NCBI GenBank assembly: GCA_034421575.1
Contig: DAOUKG010000032.1
Location: 1-64,000 of the forward strand
Direction of reading: 5' to 3'
DNA from: VXLM01 sp034421575
GTDB taxonomy: Bacteria > Chloroflexota > Dehalococcoidia > Lucifugimonadales > VXLM01
DNA: 64,000 nt
Shown: piece by piece, positions 27,042 to 34,864 of the stretch
Numbering within the stretch: the stretch's first letter is position 1
Layout: the number at the start of each line of letters is the position of its first letter
Program-made: the position numbers and the translations under genes
The notes under the pieces: model-generated
Told to the model about the DNA's origin: nothing
Database searches by the model: none
The model's input: only the letters and a program-made list of their open reading frames with translations

Positions 27042-28802
27042 ATGTCGAGTTCACCATCAACCCGTGATTTAGAAACGGAAAAGTTGGTAGACGATTGGGA
27101 GCTTCTAAAGCAGGAACGGCCTCGTGACCGGACCGGCCCAACATCCAAGGGTCGAATCGGCACAGTGCTTAGCTTCCTTGGCCTACGCTATCAGAACGAA
27201 AGTGAACTCACGCTCCGGAAAGAAGACCGGTCAGGAAGACGATGGGTCTACTTTACGTTTGAGACCGACCCACAAGGCAGCAACGCCGTTCGTGGGGCTC
27301 CTCAGTTTGGCTCTCAGGCCAATGGCACCTATCACATCTTCTGTCTTTGGGAGGATGCCAGGCCAGATCGGATCTTTCGCAACACAAGCATCGACAAGGC
27401 GGCAAGGGGCAATCAGGGCGCGGTCGTTGTTCTCTATCTCAGTGCTCTGACCGAACCCGAACGTCATGACGTACGCCGGGAGTCTTGGGCGAACGACCTT
27501 ACTGTCCTGATAGTTGACGAAGTGCTGTTGACATACCTTGCCCGTTGTGAGGGTGATAGATTCAGGCCCTTTCTCGAAGTCTCCCTTCCGTTTACAGCAG
27601 CCAACCCTTACAACCCGGAAACGGCTGGTTGGGGCTCGAGGGTGGCTCCGGAAATGTTCTATGGTCGTGAGCAGCTGGAACGTGAGATTGTCTCGCGAGG
27701 TGGCACCTCACTGATTTTTGGAGGTAGACAGCTCGGTAAGACGGCCTTGCTCAGACATGTGGAGGAAGGGTTCTCCGACCCCGACCTACGACGATTCGCA
27801 TGGTTCATTGATCTGAAGGCAGCAGGCTATGTGCCCGATGCTGAGTCCGCAAAAGACCCTAGTGATATTCTTGAGGTGCTTCACGACAGCTTTAGACAAG
27901 ATGACATCCTGGGAGCCGATACGAGCGGTCATAGTCAGGAACAGATGCGTCAGGACATTCTTGACGCCTTCGAGAACGACAGAGACCTTCAGGTTCTGGC
28001 CATGTTCGACGAGTCGGATGCATTTCTTCAACGTGACTGGTCTTCTGGCTCTCCGGTGGTGGAGTCGCTCCGAGCACTCATGGACGACACTGGCAACAGG
28101 TTCAAGGTTGTCTTCGCCGGGCTCCACAACGTACAGCGTTTCGCCAACCGGCCCAACAGTCCGTTCCCCAATTTGGGCTTCAACTCCAACACTCCTCGGA
28201 GAGGGGGGATCGGGCCCTTAAGGGACCACGAGGCAAGAAACCTCGTAGAGCAACCATTCAGTCTGTTGGGCTTTAGATTCGAACCCCTCGCAGTTGACAA
28301 AATTCTTAGCTATACCAACAGGCATCCTTCATTGATCCAGTTTTTCTGTCATGAGCTTATACAGTCATACAGGCAGAGCAATCCGGACGGGAGCCCACCA
28401 TTCACAATTGGAATAGATGAGGTCGACAGGGTGTATCGAACTCAGAGCATACAGGGAGGTATCAAACGGCGATTCAAGGCGACCTTCGAACTGGACCCCC
28501 GCTACCATGTGATCGCCTTAGCAATGATCCTGGATCAAGAACATCCAACGCAGAGCTGGGGTTTGGACAAGTTGAGGTCGCACTGCCAGTCCTACTGTCC
28601 ACTCACGTTCGAGCCGGATAGCCTCAGCAACCTCGAGTTAGCGTCGCTCTTGAACGAATTGATTGGACTGGGCGTTCTCGCTCAGGATGGAGATTCCTAC
28701 CGAATGAGAAGTTCACTCATCGCACAAATGTTTGGAAGCGAGGATGAAGTAATTGAAATGCTTGGCGAACTTGAGGCTGAGGAGCCGTATTCGGTAAGTT
28801 GA
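27042..28802 (+). CDS. STAND/AAA-type P-loop ATPase; second gene of candidate conflict operon
   Basis: 586 residues. An N-terminal domain of unknown type (1-200; mixed alpha/beta, with WVYFTFETDP and GAVVVLYLSALTEPE) precedes an ATPase module. FYGREQLEREI (207-216) is the usual entry to STAND-like NTPases, Walker A is GGRQLGKTA (227-235), Walker B is VLAMFDESDAF (318-328, D323/E324), and VVFAGLHNVQRF (356-367) is a sensor-like strand. Residues about 390-580 look like the helical lid and winged-helix tail found in such ATPases. STAND ATPases typically act as switches that sense a trigger and activate an effector. Its position between the giant protein and a HEPN protein, with a TGAATG junction to the latter, suggests one complex or pathway. 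Confidence 0.8.
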   Translation: MSSSPSTRDLETEKLVDDWELLKQERPRDRTGPTSKGRIGTVLSFLGLRYQNESELTLRKEDRSGRRWVYFTFETDPQGSNAVRGAPQFGSQANGTYHIFCLWEDARPDRIFRNTSIDKAARGNQGAVVVLYLSALTEPERHDVRRESWANDLTVLIVDEVLLTYLARCEGDRFRPFLEVSLPFTAANPYNPETAGWGSRVAPEMFYGREQLEREIVSRGGTSLIFGGRQLGKTALLRHVEEGFSDPDLRRFAWFIDLKAAGYVPDAESAKDPSDILEVLHDSFRQDDILGADTSGHSQEQMRQDILDAFENDRDLQVLAMFDESDAFLQRDWSSGSPVVESLRALMDDTGNRFKVVFAGLHNVQRFANRPNSPFPNLGFNSNTPRRGGIGPLRDHEARNLVEQPFSLLGFRFEPLAVDKILSYTNRHPSLIQFFCHELIQSYRQSNPDGSPPFTIGIDEVDRVYRTQSIQGGIKRRFKATFELDPRYHVIALAMILDQEHPTQSWGLDKLRSHCQSYCPLTFEPDSLSNLELASLLNELIGLGVLAQDGDSYRMRSSLIAQMFGSEDEVIEMLGELEAEEPYSVS

Positions 28803-30071
28803 ATGAATCTCGAGCCACTCGCCTACTCCCTCCCTTCCACACAGTCCTTTGTTCACTCCATTACTGACAACGACGACAACGGTGTAAAGGTCGTCTTGCT
28901 TCCAGACAATCTAAGCCGCGAAATGGTGGGACGGCTAGTCAGAAATCGATTAGCCGCCCTCAAACTCACTGTTAGTAGACTCTTCGATCCCGGAGGGGCC
29001 AGCCCGGTTTCGGCTAGCGCCAAGGCCATGAATGCCATCTGGCCATCGCCCCGTACGCTCAGAACCGTCCACAACCTGCTGTGCTGCACGGATCTCCCCG
29101 ATATCTTGTACGTTCACCGAATCGGAGCAAGACAAGAGTGGACCGGATTCATCGAGAGTTGGGCGCGGGAATATCGCATACTGAGGAACTCAGGGAACAC
29201 TGACATTCCGTCCTTGTGCGTGATTGCCAAGTTGAAAGATTTCGAGTTCATCCTGCCAGAGTCCAAATCAGACCTCACATTCCATTGGTGGTGGGGCTTT
29301 CCATCAATGCTGGAGGTAAGACTCTCATGTAGGATAGCGAGCGAGCAGTTCGATAGAGATGATCCAGCCACCTCCAGTTGGAGGGAATACGTGCTTCCTG
29401 GCCTTGTCGGCAGTGACATACAGCTCGCCGAGCATATGTGGAGCAGGGTCATGGATAGCACCGATCAAACCATGAGGGGTCTGTCGGAATACTGGGACCG
29501 CCTTGAAAATACAGCGCTCAGCGACTCGATTGATGACGTAATAGAAATCGTCAGGGCCAACCGGGGAACGTACGGTGCAGGGCAGGAGCCACCTCTGCAT
29601 CTGCGCAGACTCTGGGCCAGTGGTGGGCTAATCTACACGCGGGAGTACGGACTTGAGGTTCATCCCGCTTTGCTGGCTCATCGTGAACTCTGGACTAGTG
29701 TTGAACACATGCTATGGCGCGGCCAGTCCGAACTGCTTCTTCCGATAGTTAACGAGATTCGCCTTAGGGTATGTCAGGACTTGACTGAAACGTACGGTAG
29801 TGACTGGCCAGTCAAATGGGTACCTCCTCACTTTGAGCATGATATCGAGGAGGTCAGCCGCTCTCCTCTAGGCACTGAACTAAGTCACGTCAGCTACCTC
29901 ATTCAGAATCTGGGCATGTACAACCATCGCCACGACTTGTATCAGAAGCGATTTCTCGGAGAACTGGTTCTAATGGCGAAGACCTTGAGGAATGAAATCG
30001 CCCATTACAAGCCTGTCTCATATCAGGACTTTGCAGGACTGTGTGATGAGCGGAACAGGGTGGGGATATAG
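28803..30071 (+). CDS. HEPN-domain protein, putative RNase effector; third gene of candidate conflict operon
   Basis: 422 residues. The start codon directly follows the stop of the ATPase gene (TGAATG), so translation is probably coupled. The C-terminus carries LRNEIAHYKP: R396, N397 and H401 give the RNxxxH motif of HEPN ribonucleases, in a helical context with a second helix upstream (LGMYNHRHDLYQKRFL). The N-terminal ~230 residues are not recognised; they include an odd Trp-rich stretch (FHWWWGFPSM). By family knowledge HEPN proteins often cleave RNA as toxins or phage-defence effectors. Whether the motif is catalytic here is inferred. The stop lies 59 bases from the convergent end of the HTH operon. 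Confidence 0.75.
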   Translation: MNLEPLAYSLPSTQSFVHSITDNDDNGVKVVLLPDNLSREMVGRLVRNRLAALKLTVSRLFDPGGASPVSASAKAMNAIWPSPRTLRTVHNLLCCTDLPDILYVHRIGARQEWTGFIESWAREYRILRNSGNTDIPSLCVIAKLKDFEFILPESKSDLTFHWWWGFPSMLEVRLSCRIASEQFDRDDPATSSWREYVLPGLVGSDIQLAEHMWSRVMDSTDQTMRGLSEYWDRLENTALSDSIDDVIEIVRANRGTYGAGQEPPLHLRRLWASGGLIYTREYGLEVHPALLAHRELWTSVEHMLWRGQSELLLPIVNEIRLRVCQDLTETYGSDWPVKWVPPHFEHDIEEVSRSPLGTELSHVSYLIQNLGMYNHRHDLYQKRFLGELVLMAKTLRNEIAHYKPVSYQDFAGLCDERNRVGI

Positions 30072-30130
30072 TGAACCGCCGGCATTGTGTTTCCACTTGA
30101 CGAGGGGTAGGCGCAAGAATAGAGCGACGA

Positions 30131-30403
30131 CTATCGTTTGACGGCCTCCGCGTCTCCCACCACAGGTAGCAGGATATGTAGCAGGCCCAACTCGGCGGCG
30201 AGGTTAAACAGGGAAATGAGATGGCCCGGGTCCGGCTTAGTTCCCTTCTTCCACCGCCATACGCATCGAACGTTCACGCGCAGGCGGCGGGCAAGCCCCC
30301 GCCACGACAGCCCGGCGGCTTCACGGAGTCGCTCCAGCCGCTCAGGGAAGTCTGGAGGGAATCGGGAAGGTTCCACGTGATAGACGTTCTGTTGACGGCG
30401 CAC
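30131..30403 (-). CDS. small helix-turn-helix (XRE-like) protein
   Basis: 90 residues. A Cro/XRE-type helix-turn-helix is visible: RLERLREAAGLSWRGLARRL, then RVNVRCVWRWKKGTKPDPGH, where the second helix would read DNA. The tail is hydrophobic (LLHILLPVV). I chose GTG 30403 (TTG 30406 is equally possible) because AGGGGGGAG lies just upstream and overlaps the stop of the preceding gene. It is the last of four tightly packed minus-strand genes. Confidence 0.65.
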   Translation of the reverse strand: MRRQQNVYHVEPSRFPPDFPERLERLREAAGLSWRGLARRLRVNVRCVWRWKKGTKPDPGHLISLFNLAAELGLLHILLPVVGDAEAVKR

Positions 30404-30410
30404 CAAGTCG

Positions 30411-30701
30411 CTACTCCCCCCTCCGGGATACAACTATCAGGTCGTCGTCCAACAGGACGCCCAGACCTCCCGGCACCCTTGTCGCCAGCGCCACTATCGC
30501 CAGCATAGCACCGCCGTTGGGCCATCCGCCATCGCGCCAGTACTTCAACTGACGGGGGTCTACTCCCAGACAGACTGACATCCCCTCCCAGGTCATTCCG
30601 GTGATTTCCTTGAGCGCGGTGAGCCTGTCGGAGAAGTCCTCAGGCAGCAGAGACCCGTCGGGCACAAACAGATGGGGCAGCAGATGGCGTTCTCTACTCA
30701 T
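30411..30701 (-). CDS. small helix-turn-helix-like protein
   Basis: 96 residues, probably a divergent XRE-like DNA-binding protein: FSDRLTALKEITGMTWEGMS followed by VCLGVDPRQLKYWRDGG reads like two helices of an HTH. It is related in pattern to the next gene at 30131 (both have a leading acidic/proline stretch, then DRL/ERL...G..W.G). The ATG overlaps the stop of the upstream gene by eight bases (ATGAGTAG), a sign of coupled translation. Confidence 0.6.
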   Translation of the reverse strand: MSRERHLLPHLFVPDGSLLPEDFSDRLTALKEITGMTWEGMSVCLGVDPRQLKYWRDGGWPNGGAMLAIVALATRVPGGLGVLLDDDLIVVSRRGE

Positions 30702-30936
30702 CGCAGACCATCACGACGAAAAGGTCGTCGAACTCGGAGCACTCCAGAGATTCCATGAGCCGCCGCCTAATCGACGGCGAAGGGCATCTCCTGCCGTTGA
30801 TGAGGCGGGAGAGGTGTCCCGAAGAGACTTCGAGCAGATGAGCGAGGTCGTTCTGGGTCATGTTGAGCCGGTTGAGGCGGTCCCAAACCGCCTCGGCCTT
30901 CAGTTGCACCTTCCTAGCGGGGCGCTTACCTGCCAC
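30694..30936 (-). CDS. XRE-family transcriptional regulator, small
   Basis: 80 residues with a clear XRE helix-turn-helix: WDRLNRLNMTQNDLAHLLEV then SSGHLSRLINGRRCPS. GTG 30936 is preferred over an upstream ATG because AAAGGAGG stands six bases before it, and the start then overlaps the stop of the gene before (GTGGCAGGTAA). It sits in a four-gene minus-strand operon next to the integration module and probably controls the element. Confidence 0.75.
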   Translation of the reverse strand: MAGKRPARKVQLKAEAVWDRLNRLNMTQNDLAHLLEVSSGHLSRLINGRRCPSPSIRRRLMESLECSEFDDLFVVMVCDE

Positions 30937-31135
30937 GCCTGCCCTCCTTTGCCGGGATTTCGCCACCATCGGCGGCCAAAGCGGATGCGGAGTCATCCCC
31001 CGCAGCGTCCTGCTCGATGAGGGACCGGAAATGAGCGCGAACGATCATGCGGGCCAGGATTTTCAAGCCCTGCAGACGCATCGCGTTCTGCTCTTTGGTG
31101 AGACGAGTGTCTCTGCTCAGGTCTCTTGAATTCAT
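30926..31135 (-). CDS. small hypothetical protein heading the four-gene HTH operon
   Basis: 69 residues, not recognised. Basic and helical at the start (RLTKEQNAMRLQGLKILARM), acidic in the middle. ATG 31135 is the first start that leaves the operon compact; an in-frame extension to 31297 is low quality and would run through the intergenic control region. Its stop overlaps the start of the XRE gene, so the two are probably co-translated. Confidence 0.5.
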   Translation of the reverse strand: MNSRDLSRDTRLTKEQNAMRLQGLKILARMIVRAHFRSLIEQDAAGDDSASALAADGGEIPAKEGRRGR

Positions 31136-31369
31136 GCGTTGCACCCCGGTGGCGCAGTAGTGATCTTTGGTGTATGATAAGCGGAACAGTACGTGTGTTC
31201 TGTAATATGGCAGTCTAACAGTAGCGCACACCAATGGGCAATAGCAATCGGTGAGTAATATGGGATCATTGATAAATTGCTTCCTGTAATGTAACAAGTG
31301 TTGACCAACTATTGACCTTTTGAAGGTAGGAGCGTCAATGTGACACCGGAGTCTAACGGGGAGGCAGCT
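31136..31369. promoter_or_regulatory. divergent control region of the element
   Basis: An AT-rich region between the minus-strand HTH operon and the plus-strand XRE/ImmA/integrase operon. TTGACC occurs twice 11 bases apart (31301-31306 and 31312-31317), which could be a -35 box plus a repeated operator half-site. Several TATxAT-like words lie in between. Exact promoters cannot be fixed by eye. Confidence 0.4.
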
Positions 31370-31774
31370 ATGAACGAGGAGACAGACCGCCGAGACGAGA
31401 CCATCGGCCAGATGCTCAGACGGCTGCGGGGCGACATGAGCCTGCGGGGAGTCCAGCGCATCAGCGGCATCTCGAACGCCTACCTCTCACAGATCGAGAA
31501 AGACCTTCGTCATCCGGGACCCAAGGTTCTCAAGAGACTGGCTGCGCTCTACGGTGTCGGTGTCCAGGACCTGTTCAAGAAGGCCGGATACCTGGAGGAG
31601 GGAGAGGAGCCGGAGGTAGACGAGACCGCTGAGGTGGAGAGGGCCTACCAGTACGTCCTGGCCGATCCCGTGTTTCGCGTTGGAACCAGACCCAGAGGTC
31701 CCCTTTCCATCGAGTCGAAGCGTTTCATCGTCGAGCTGTACGAGCGCTACAGCGGGAAGAGGCTGCTCTCGTGA
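31370..31774 (+). CDS. XRE-family regulator of the mobile element
   Basis: 134 residues. A classic XRE helix-turn-helix occupies residues about 12-66 (SLRGVQRISGISNAYLSQIE, then HPGPKVLKRLAALYGV), followed by an acidic linker and a helical tail. ATG 31370 follows GGGGAGG by five bases; a GTG at 31340 with GGAG is an alternative adding ten residues. Its GTGA junction with the ImmA-like gene and the pairing itself are typical of phage/ICE repressor-antirepressor modules, where the protease inactivates the regulator upon DNA damage. Confidence 0.85.
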   Translation: MNEETDRRDETIGQMLRRLRGDMSLRGVQRISGISNAYLSQIEKDLRHPGPKVLKRLAALYGVGVQDLFKKAGYLEEGEEPEVDETAEVERAYQYVLADPVFRVGTRPRGPLSIESKRFIVELYERYSGKRLLS

Positions 31775-32718
31775 GCGCCGTCACGCTGGACGATTTCTGC
31801 CGCCACCTCGTGGACGGTGAACCTCCCAACGAGAGACTCCATCCAACGGGCGTGGCTCGGGAGTTCGTGGGATTCTTCGGCCTATCGCCCTTTCCACACA
31901 TGGACGAGACCGAGTCGCTGCTCAACAGAGCCGTCATCGCTACCGTAGTTCGATCTCATGACATGGCAGGGTTAAGGGGATATCACACGGGAACGAACAT
32001 CGGCAGCTATCAGATCGTAATCGACGCGACTGATGGCATCGTGGCCCAGGAGCACACGGTGCTCCACGAGACTTACGAGATCATCAAAGAAAGGCTCGGA
32101 GACCTCTATACGGATATCGGAGTCCCGCAGGGCAAGAGCATGTGCCGTCAGGCCGACCGGTTCGCCGCTGCGGTGCTGATGCAGCCCTACTGGTTCTCCC
32201 TGTTCGCCACGTCGTCAGGGTTGGACATTATCGCCCTGCAAAAGGCATACGGCCGCGCCTATTCGTCGGTGATCTTGAGGCTGGCCGAGGTGATGCGGGA
32301 TCAGCCGCTCATTGCGGTCCTGTACGAGCGCGGAGAGGCAAGGGAGCCCTACTTTCGGACGACGGCTCCCGTTGCGCACTTCAGGGCTACGGTCGTAGCC
32401 CGCACTCCCGGATTCGGGGCGCGCCACAGCCGCGCGTTGTGCGGAACGAAGGGAGGAATGCCGCGATGGGGAAGGCCCCTTCCTCCCGGCTCGCTTGCCG
32501 AGGGCGTGGCGCTGACGGGCAAGCCGAGCTACGTCGAGAAAGAGCCGGGGTTTGGCGATGTGGCCGTCGCCGCAAGACCGGTATTCCGGCGGGGACGTTT
32601 GAAAAGGATCGTCGTAGTTGCCGTGCCCTATAACGACTGTGCCGTTTTGCTGCGCCAGACCGCAGACCCATCTTTCGAGTCCGCGCGTCGCCTAGCTGTG
32701 GCGGCCGGTCCCTGGTAG
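31771..32718 (+). CDS. ImmA/IrrE-like (M78) putative metalloprotease with variant motif
   Basis: 315 residues. The M78 signature region is present: LHETYEII (H99, E100) and, about 28 residues on, QADRFAAAVLMQPYWF, equivalent to the usual E-A-xx-FA-x-LLMP. The third ligand position, however, is Glu (E103) rather than His, giving HExxE. The C-terminal ~140 residues (RTTAPVAHFRATVVART onward) form an added beta-rich domain that may sense a signal. GTG 31771 overlaps the upstream stop. Role: probably cleaves or controls the XRE regulator and so derepresses the integrase. Whether HExxE still binds metal is unproven. Confidence 0.75.
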   Translation: MSAVTLDDFCRHLVDGEPPNERLHPTGVAREFVGFFGLSPFPHMDETESLLNRAVIATVVRSHDMAGLRGYHTGTNIGSYQIVIDATDGIVAQEHTVLHETYEIIKERLGDLYTDIGVPQGKSMCRQADRFAAAVLMQPYWFSLFATSSGLDIIALQKAYGRAYSSVILRLAEVMRDQPLIAVLYERGEAREPYFRTTAPVAHFRATVVARTPGFGARHSRALCGTKGGMPRWGRPLPPGSLAEGVALTGKPSYVEKEPGFGDVAVAARPVFRRGRLKRIVVVAVPYNDCAVLLRQTADPSFESARRLAVAAGPW

Positions 32719-32786
32719 TTGCAGGTAGATTGCTAGGTGAGTTATAGTAAGACAATGTCATACTACGGAAGGCAAAAAGAGAGACG

Positions 32787-33017
32787 ATGCCAGCAATCCC
32801 GAGGAACACCAAGACCATCACCTTCTCCCTGCCGCCTGAGATGGCGGAGCAGGTGCATGAAGTGATGCGGGAAGAGGGCCGGACGATGAGCGAACTGATC
32901 CGAGAGGCTCTACGCAACTACATGGAGGAGCGGGAATGGCTCAGGGATATCCGGTCCCAGAGGCTCAGAGAACGTGAGAAAGAACGGGAAGACGTCAGAA
33001 GGAGGACTGAAAAGTGA
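32787..33017 (+). CDS. ribbon-helix-helix (CopG-like) DNA-binding protein
   Basis: 76 residues with a ribbon-helix-helix pattern: strand TKTITFSLPPEMAEQVHEVM, then RTMSELIREALRNYMEE. The tail is a highly charged helix. Its stop overlaps the start of the serine recombinase (GTGA), so it is likely an accessory factor or regulator of recombination. An antitoxin role is less likely because no toxin gene follows. Confidence 0.8.
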   Translation: MPAIPRNTKTITFSLPPEMAEQVHEVMREEGRTMSELIREALRNYMEEREWLRDIRSQRLREREKEREDVRRRTEK

Positions 33018-34642
33018 TCGATAAGCAACCTAAAGACTACACACCGGCAGCCCTCTACGCCAGAGTTTCCAGCGACCGTCAGGATGTTGACCTGTCCGTC
33101 GCCGCACAGTTGAGGGCGCTCCGGGAGCACGCCGAAAAGAACGGTTACATGGTTGTGCGCGAGTATGTCGACGAGGCCGAAAGCGGACGCATCGCCGACA
33201 GGCCCCAGTTCCGCAAGATGCTGGACGAAGCCTCAAAAGCCAGTGCCCCCTTCCAGGAGATTCTCGTCTGGAAATTCTCCCGCTTCACGCGGAAGCGGGA
33301 GCACGCCGTCGCTTTCAAGTCCATGCTTCGAAGACGCGGTATTCGAGTGACATCGATCACTGAGCACGCCGACGACTCGCCCACAGGCAAGCTCATGGAA
33401 GCCATCATCGAGAGCGTGGACGAGTTCTATAGCGAGAACTTGGCCCAAGAGGTCACGCGGGGGTTGCGTGAGGCCGCCTCTCGTGGCTTCTGGATGGGCA
33501 CCAACGCCCCATTTGGCTACAAGAAAGTCTACGTCCAAGACGGAGCCAAGAAGCGCCCGAAGCTGGAGCCGAACCCGCCAGAAGATGCAGTGGTCAAGCG
33601 CATGTTCGACATGGCCCTGCAGGGCATGAGTTCACTCGACATCGCCAGGAACCTCAACGCCGAAGGCATCGCCAGTCCCAAAGGGAAGCAGTGGCTCAAG
33701 AGTACCGTCCACACAACTATCAACAACGAAGCATACACAGGCACCGTAGTCTGGGGAGTCAATGCCAAGGACGGCGCTCCGCCGGTACGCGTCGAGAAGG
33801 CGTTCCCCGCCATCGTCTCCAAGCGCAAGTTCCAGCAGGTCGCCAACCTGCTGAAATCTCGCGCACCTAAGAGCGTACATCCCCGCCGGGCGTCCAGCCC
33901 TTACCTGCTCAGCGGACTGGCAAAGTGCGAGACATGCGGCAAGGCCCTCACTGCAGCCGAGGCCAAAAGCGGCAAGTACACCTACTACGTCTGCCACTCC
34001 CTGCTCAAGAAGGGTAAGGGAACGTGCAGGACTCCCAGGCTCAACTCGAAGAACTTTGAGGGCCTGATCGTCTCCAACATCCGCGACAATATCCTCACTG
34101 AGAGCAACATCCGCGACCTTGTGAAGATAGTGGACGGGGAGATGGACGGGGTTGCCCGCGAGCAGCGCAAGAGACTGAAGGTAATCGAAGAGGAGCTTGA
34201 GGACGTGAAGAAACGGCTGGACAAAATCTGGCACGCCATCGAGACGACCGATATCGAGATGTCCCAAGCCTCGGACCGCATCAAAGAGAACTGGGAGCGC
34301 AAGGAGAAGCTGGAAACCTCGGCTGAGGAGGCGCGGGCGGCTCTGTCGAAGCGGAGAGTTACGCTGGACAGGATGGCGAAGATCACGGACTTCGCACAGG
34401 AAATGAGGGAGTATCTAAAGAAAAGCGACCTAACCCAGTCGAGGGCGTTCATACGGTCGTTCGTCAAGGAGGTTTCGGTCAGGCCCGGCAAGGCCACGAT
34501 CCACTACACAATGCTCACTCCGGAGGATAGTCCCACATTAGGCGGCGACACCGCAGAGGTCATCCTGAACGGAGGAGTTATGAATATGGGAGTCTCAAGT
34601 GGGGAAGGAGGGACTCGAACCCTCACGCCTTGCGGCACATGA
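33014..34642 (+). CDS. large serine recombinase (integrase) of the element
   Basis: 542 residues. N-terminal resolvase domain with YARVSSDRQ (S19 the likely nucleophile), then FSRFTRKREHAVAF and ESVDEFYSENL. A recombinase domain follows (GFWMGTNAPFGYKK to EAYTGTVVWG), then a zinc ribbon (CETCGKA...YVCH...GTC), and a coiled coil (about 375-460). Such enzymes integrate or excise DNA between att sites without host factors. The C-terminus SSGEGGTRTLTPCGT is actually translated from the antisense of tRNA-Leu, into which the gene runs for 43 bases. Start GTG 33014 overlaps the upstream stop. The same tail, decayed, occurs next to tRNA-Ala (9797-9960). Confidence 0.92.
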   Translation: MIDKQPKDYTPAALYARVSSDRQDVDLSVAAQLRALREHAEKNGYMVVREYVDEAESGRIADRPQFRKMLDEASKASAPFQEILVWKFSRFTRKREHAVAFKSMLRRRGIRVTSITEHADDSPTGKLMEAIIESVDEFYSENLAQEVTRGLREAASRGFWMGTNAPFGYKKVYVQDGAKKRPKLEPNPPEDAVVKRMFDMALQGMSSLDIARNLNAEGIASPKGKQWLKSTVHTTINNEAYTGTVVWGVNAKDGAPPVRVEKAFPAIVSKRKFQQVANLLKSRAPKSVHPRRASSPYLLSGLAKCETCGKALTAAEAKSGKYTYYVCHSLLKKGKGTCRTPRLNSKNFEGLIVSNIRDNILTESNIRDLVKIVDGEMDGVAREQRKRLKVIEEELEDVKKRLDKIWHAIETTDIEMSQASDRIKENWERKEKLETSAEEARAALSKRRVTLDRMAKITDFAQEMREYLKKSDLTQSRAFIRSFVKEVSVRPGKATIHYTMLTPEDSPTLGGDTAEVILNGGVMNMGVSSGEGGTRTLTPCGT

Positions 34643-34681
34643 TCCTAAGTCATGCTCGTCTGCCAATTCCGACACTTCCCC
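34600..34681 (-). tRNA. tRNA-Leu (anticodon UAG), integration target
   Basis: On the minus strand the sequence folds as a class II tRNA: acceptor GGGGAAG/CTTCCCC, D-stem TCG/CGA, anticodon stem CATGA/TCATG with loop CTTAGGA (anticodon UAG), a long variable arm TGCCGCAAGGCG, and T-arm GAGGG TTCGAGT CCCTC. Discriminator A73 is at 34600; CCA is not encoded. The 3' half overlaps the end of the recombinase gene, so the tRNA is intact but shares its sequence with the integrase. Confidence 0.93.
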
Positions 34682-34705
34682 ACGGGGCGATGACGGGGTA
34701 TGTCG

Positions 34706-34711
34706 ATTATA
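34706..34711 (-). promoter_or_regulatory. -10 box of tRNA-Leu promoter
   Basis: On the minus strand a perfect TATAAT lies 25 bases upstream of the mature tRNA-Leu start. No good -35 box is visible at the standard distance. Confidence 0.5.
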
Positions 34712-34757
34712 GCTGGGTGGGTGGGGCGGTGCATAGGAAGGCCGGCTGGCGAGGGGG

Positions 34758-34824
34758 ATTCACCGCAGAGGGCGCGGAGAGCGCAGAGGGGATAAGAGGG
34801 CCTTCGGTAGGCTCAGGGCGAGCG
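34758..34824. repeat. dispersed repeat cluster
   Basis: ATTCACCGCAGAGGGCGCGG with its AGCGCAGAGGGG continuation is followed by a diverged TTCGGTAGGCTCAGGGCGA copy. The same two words are joined in the same order at 40708-40770, so they spread as a unit. Confidence 0.65.
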
Positions 34825-34864
34825 AAATGACGTTGCTCGACAGCGCACCTTCAAAAAGGCCCCT

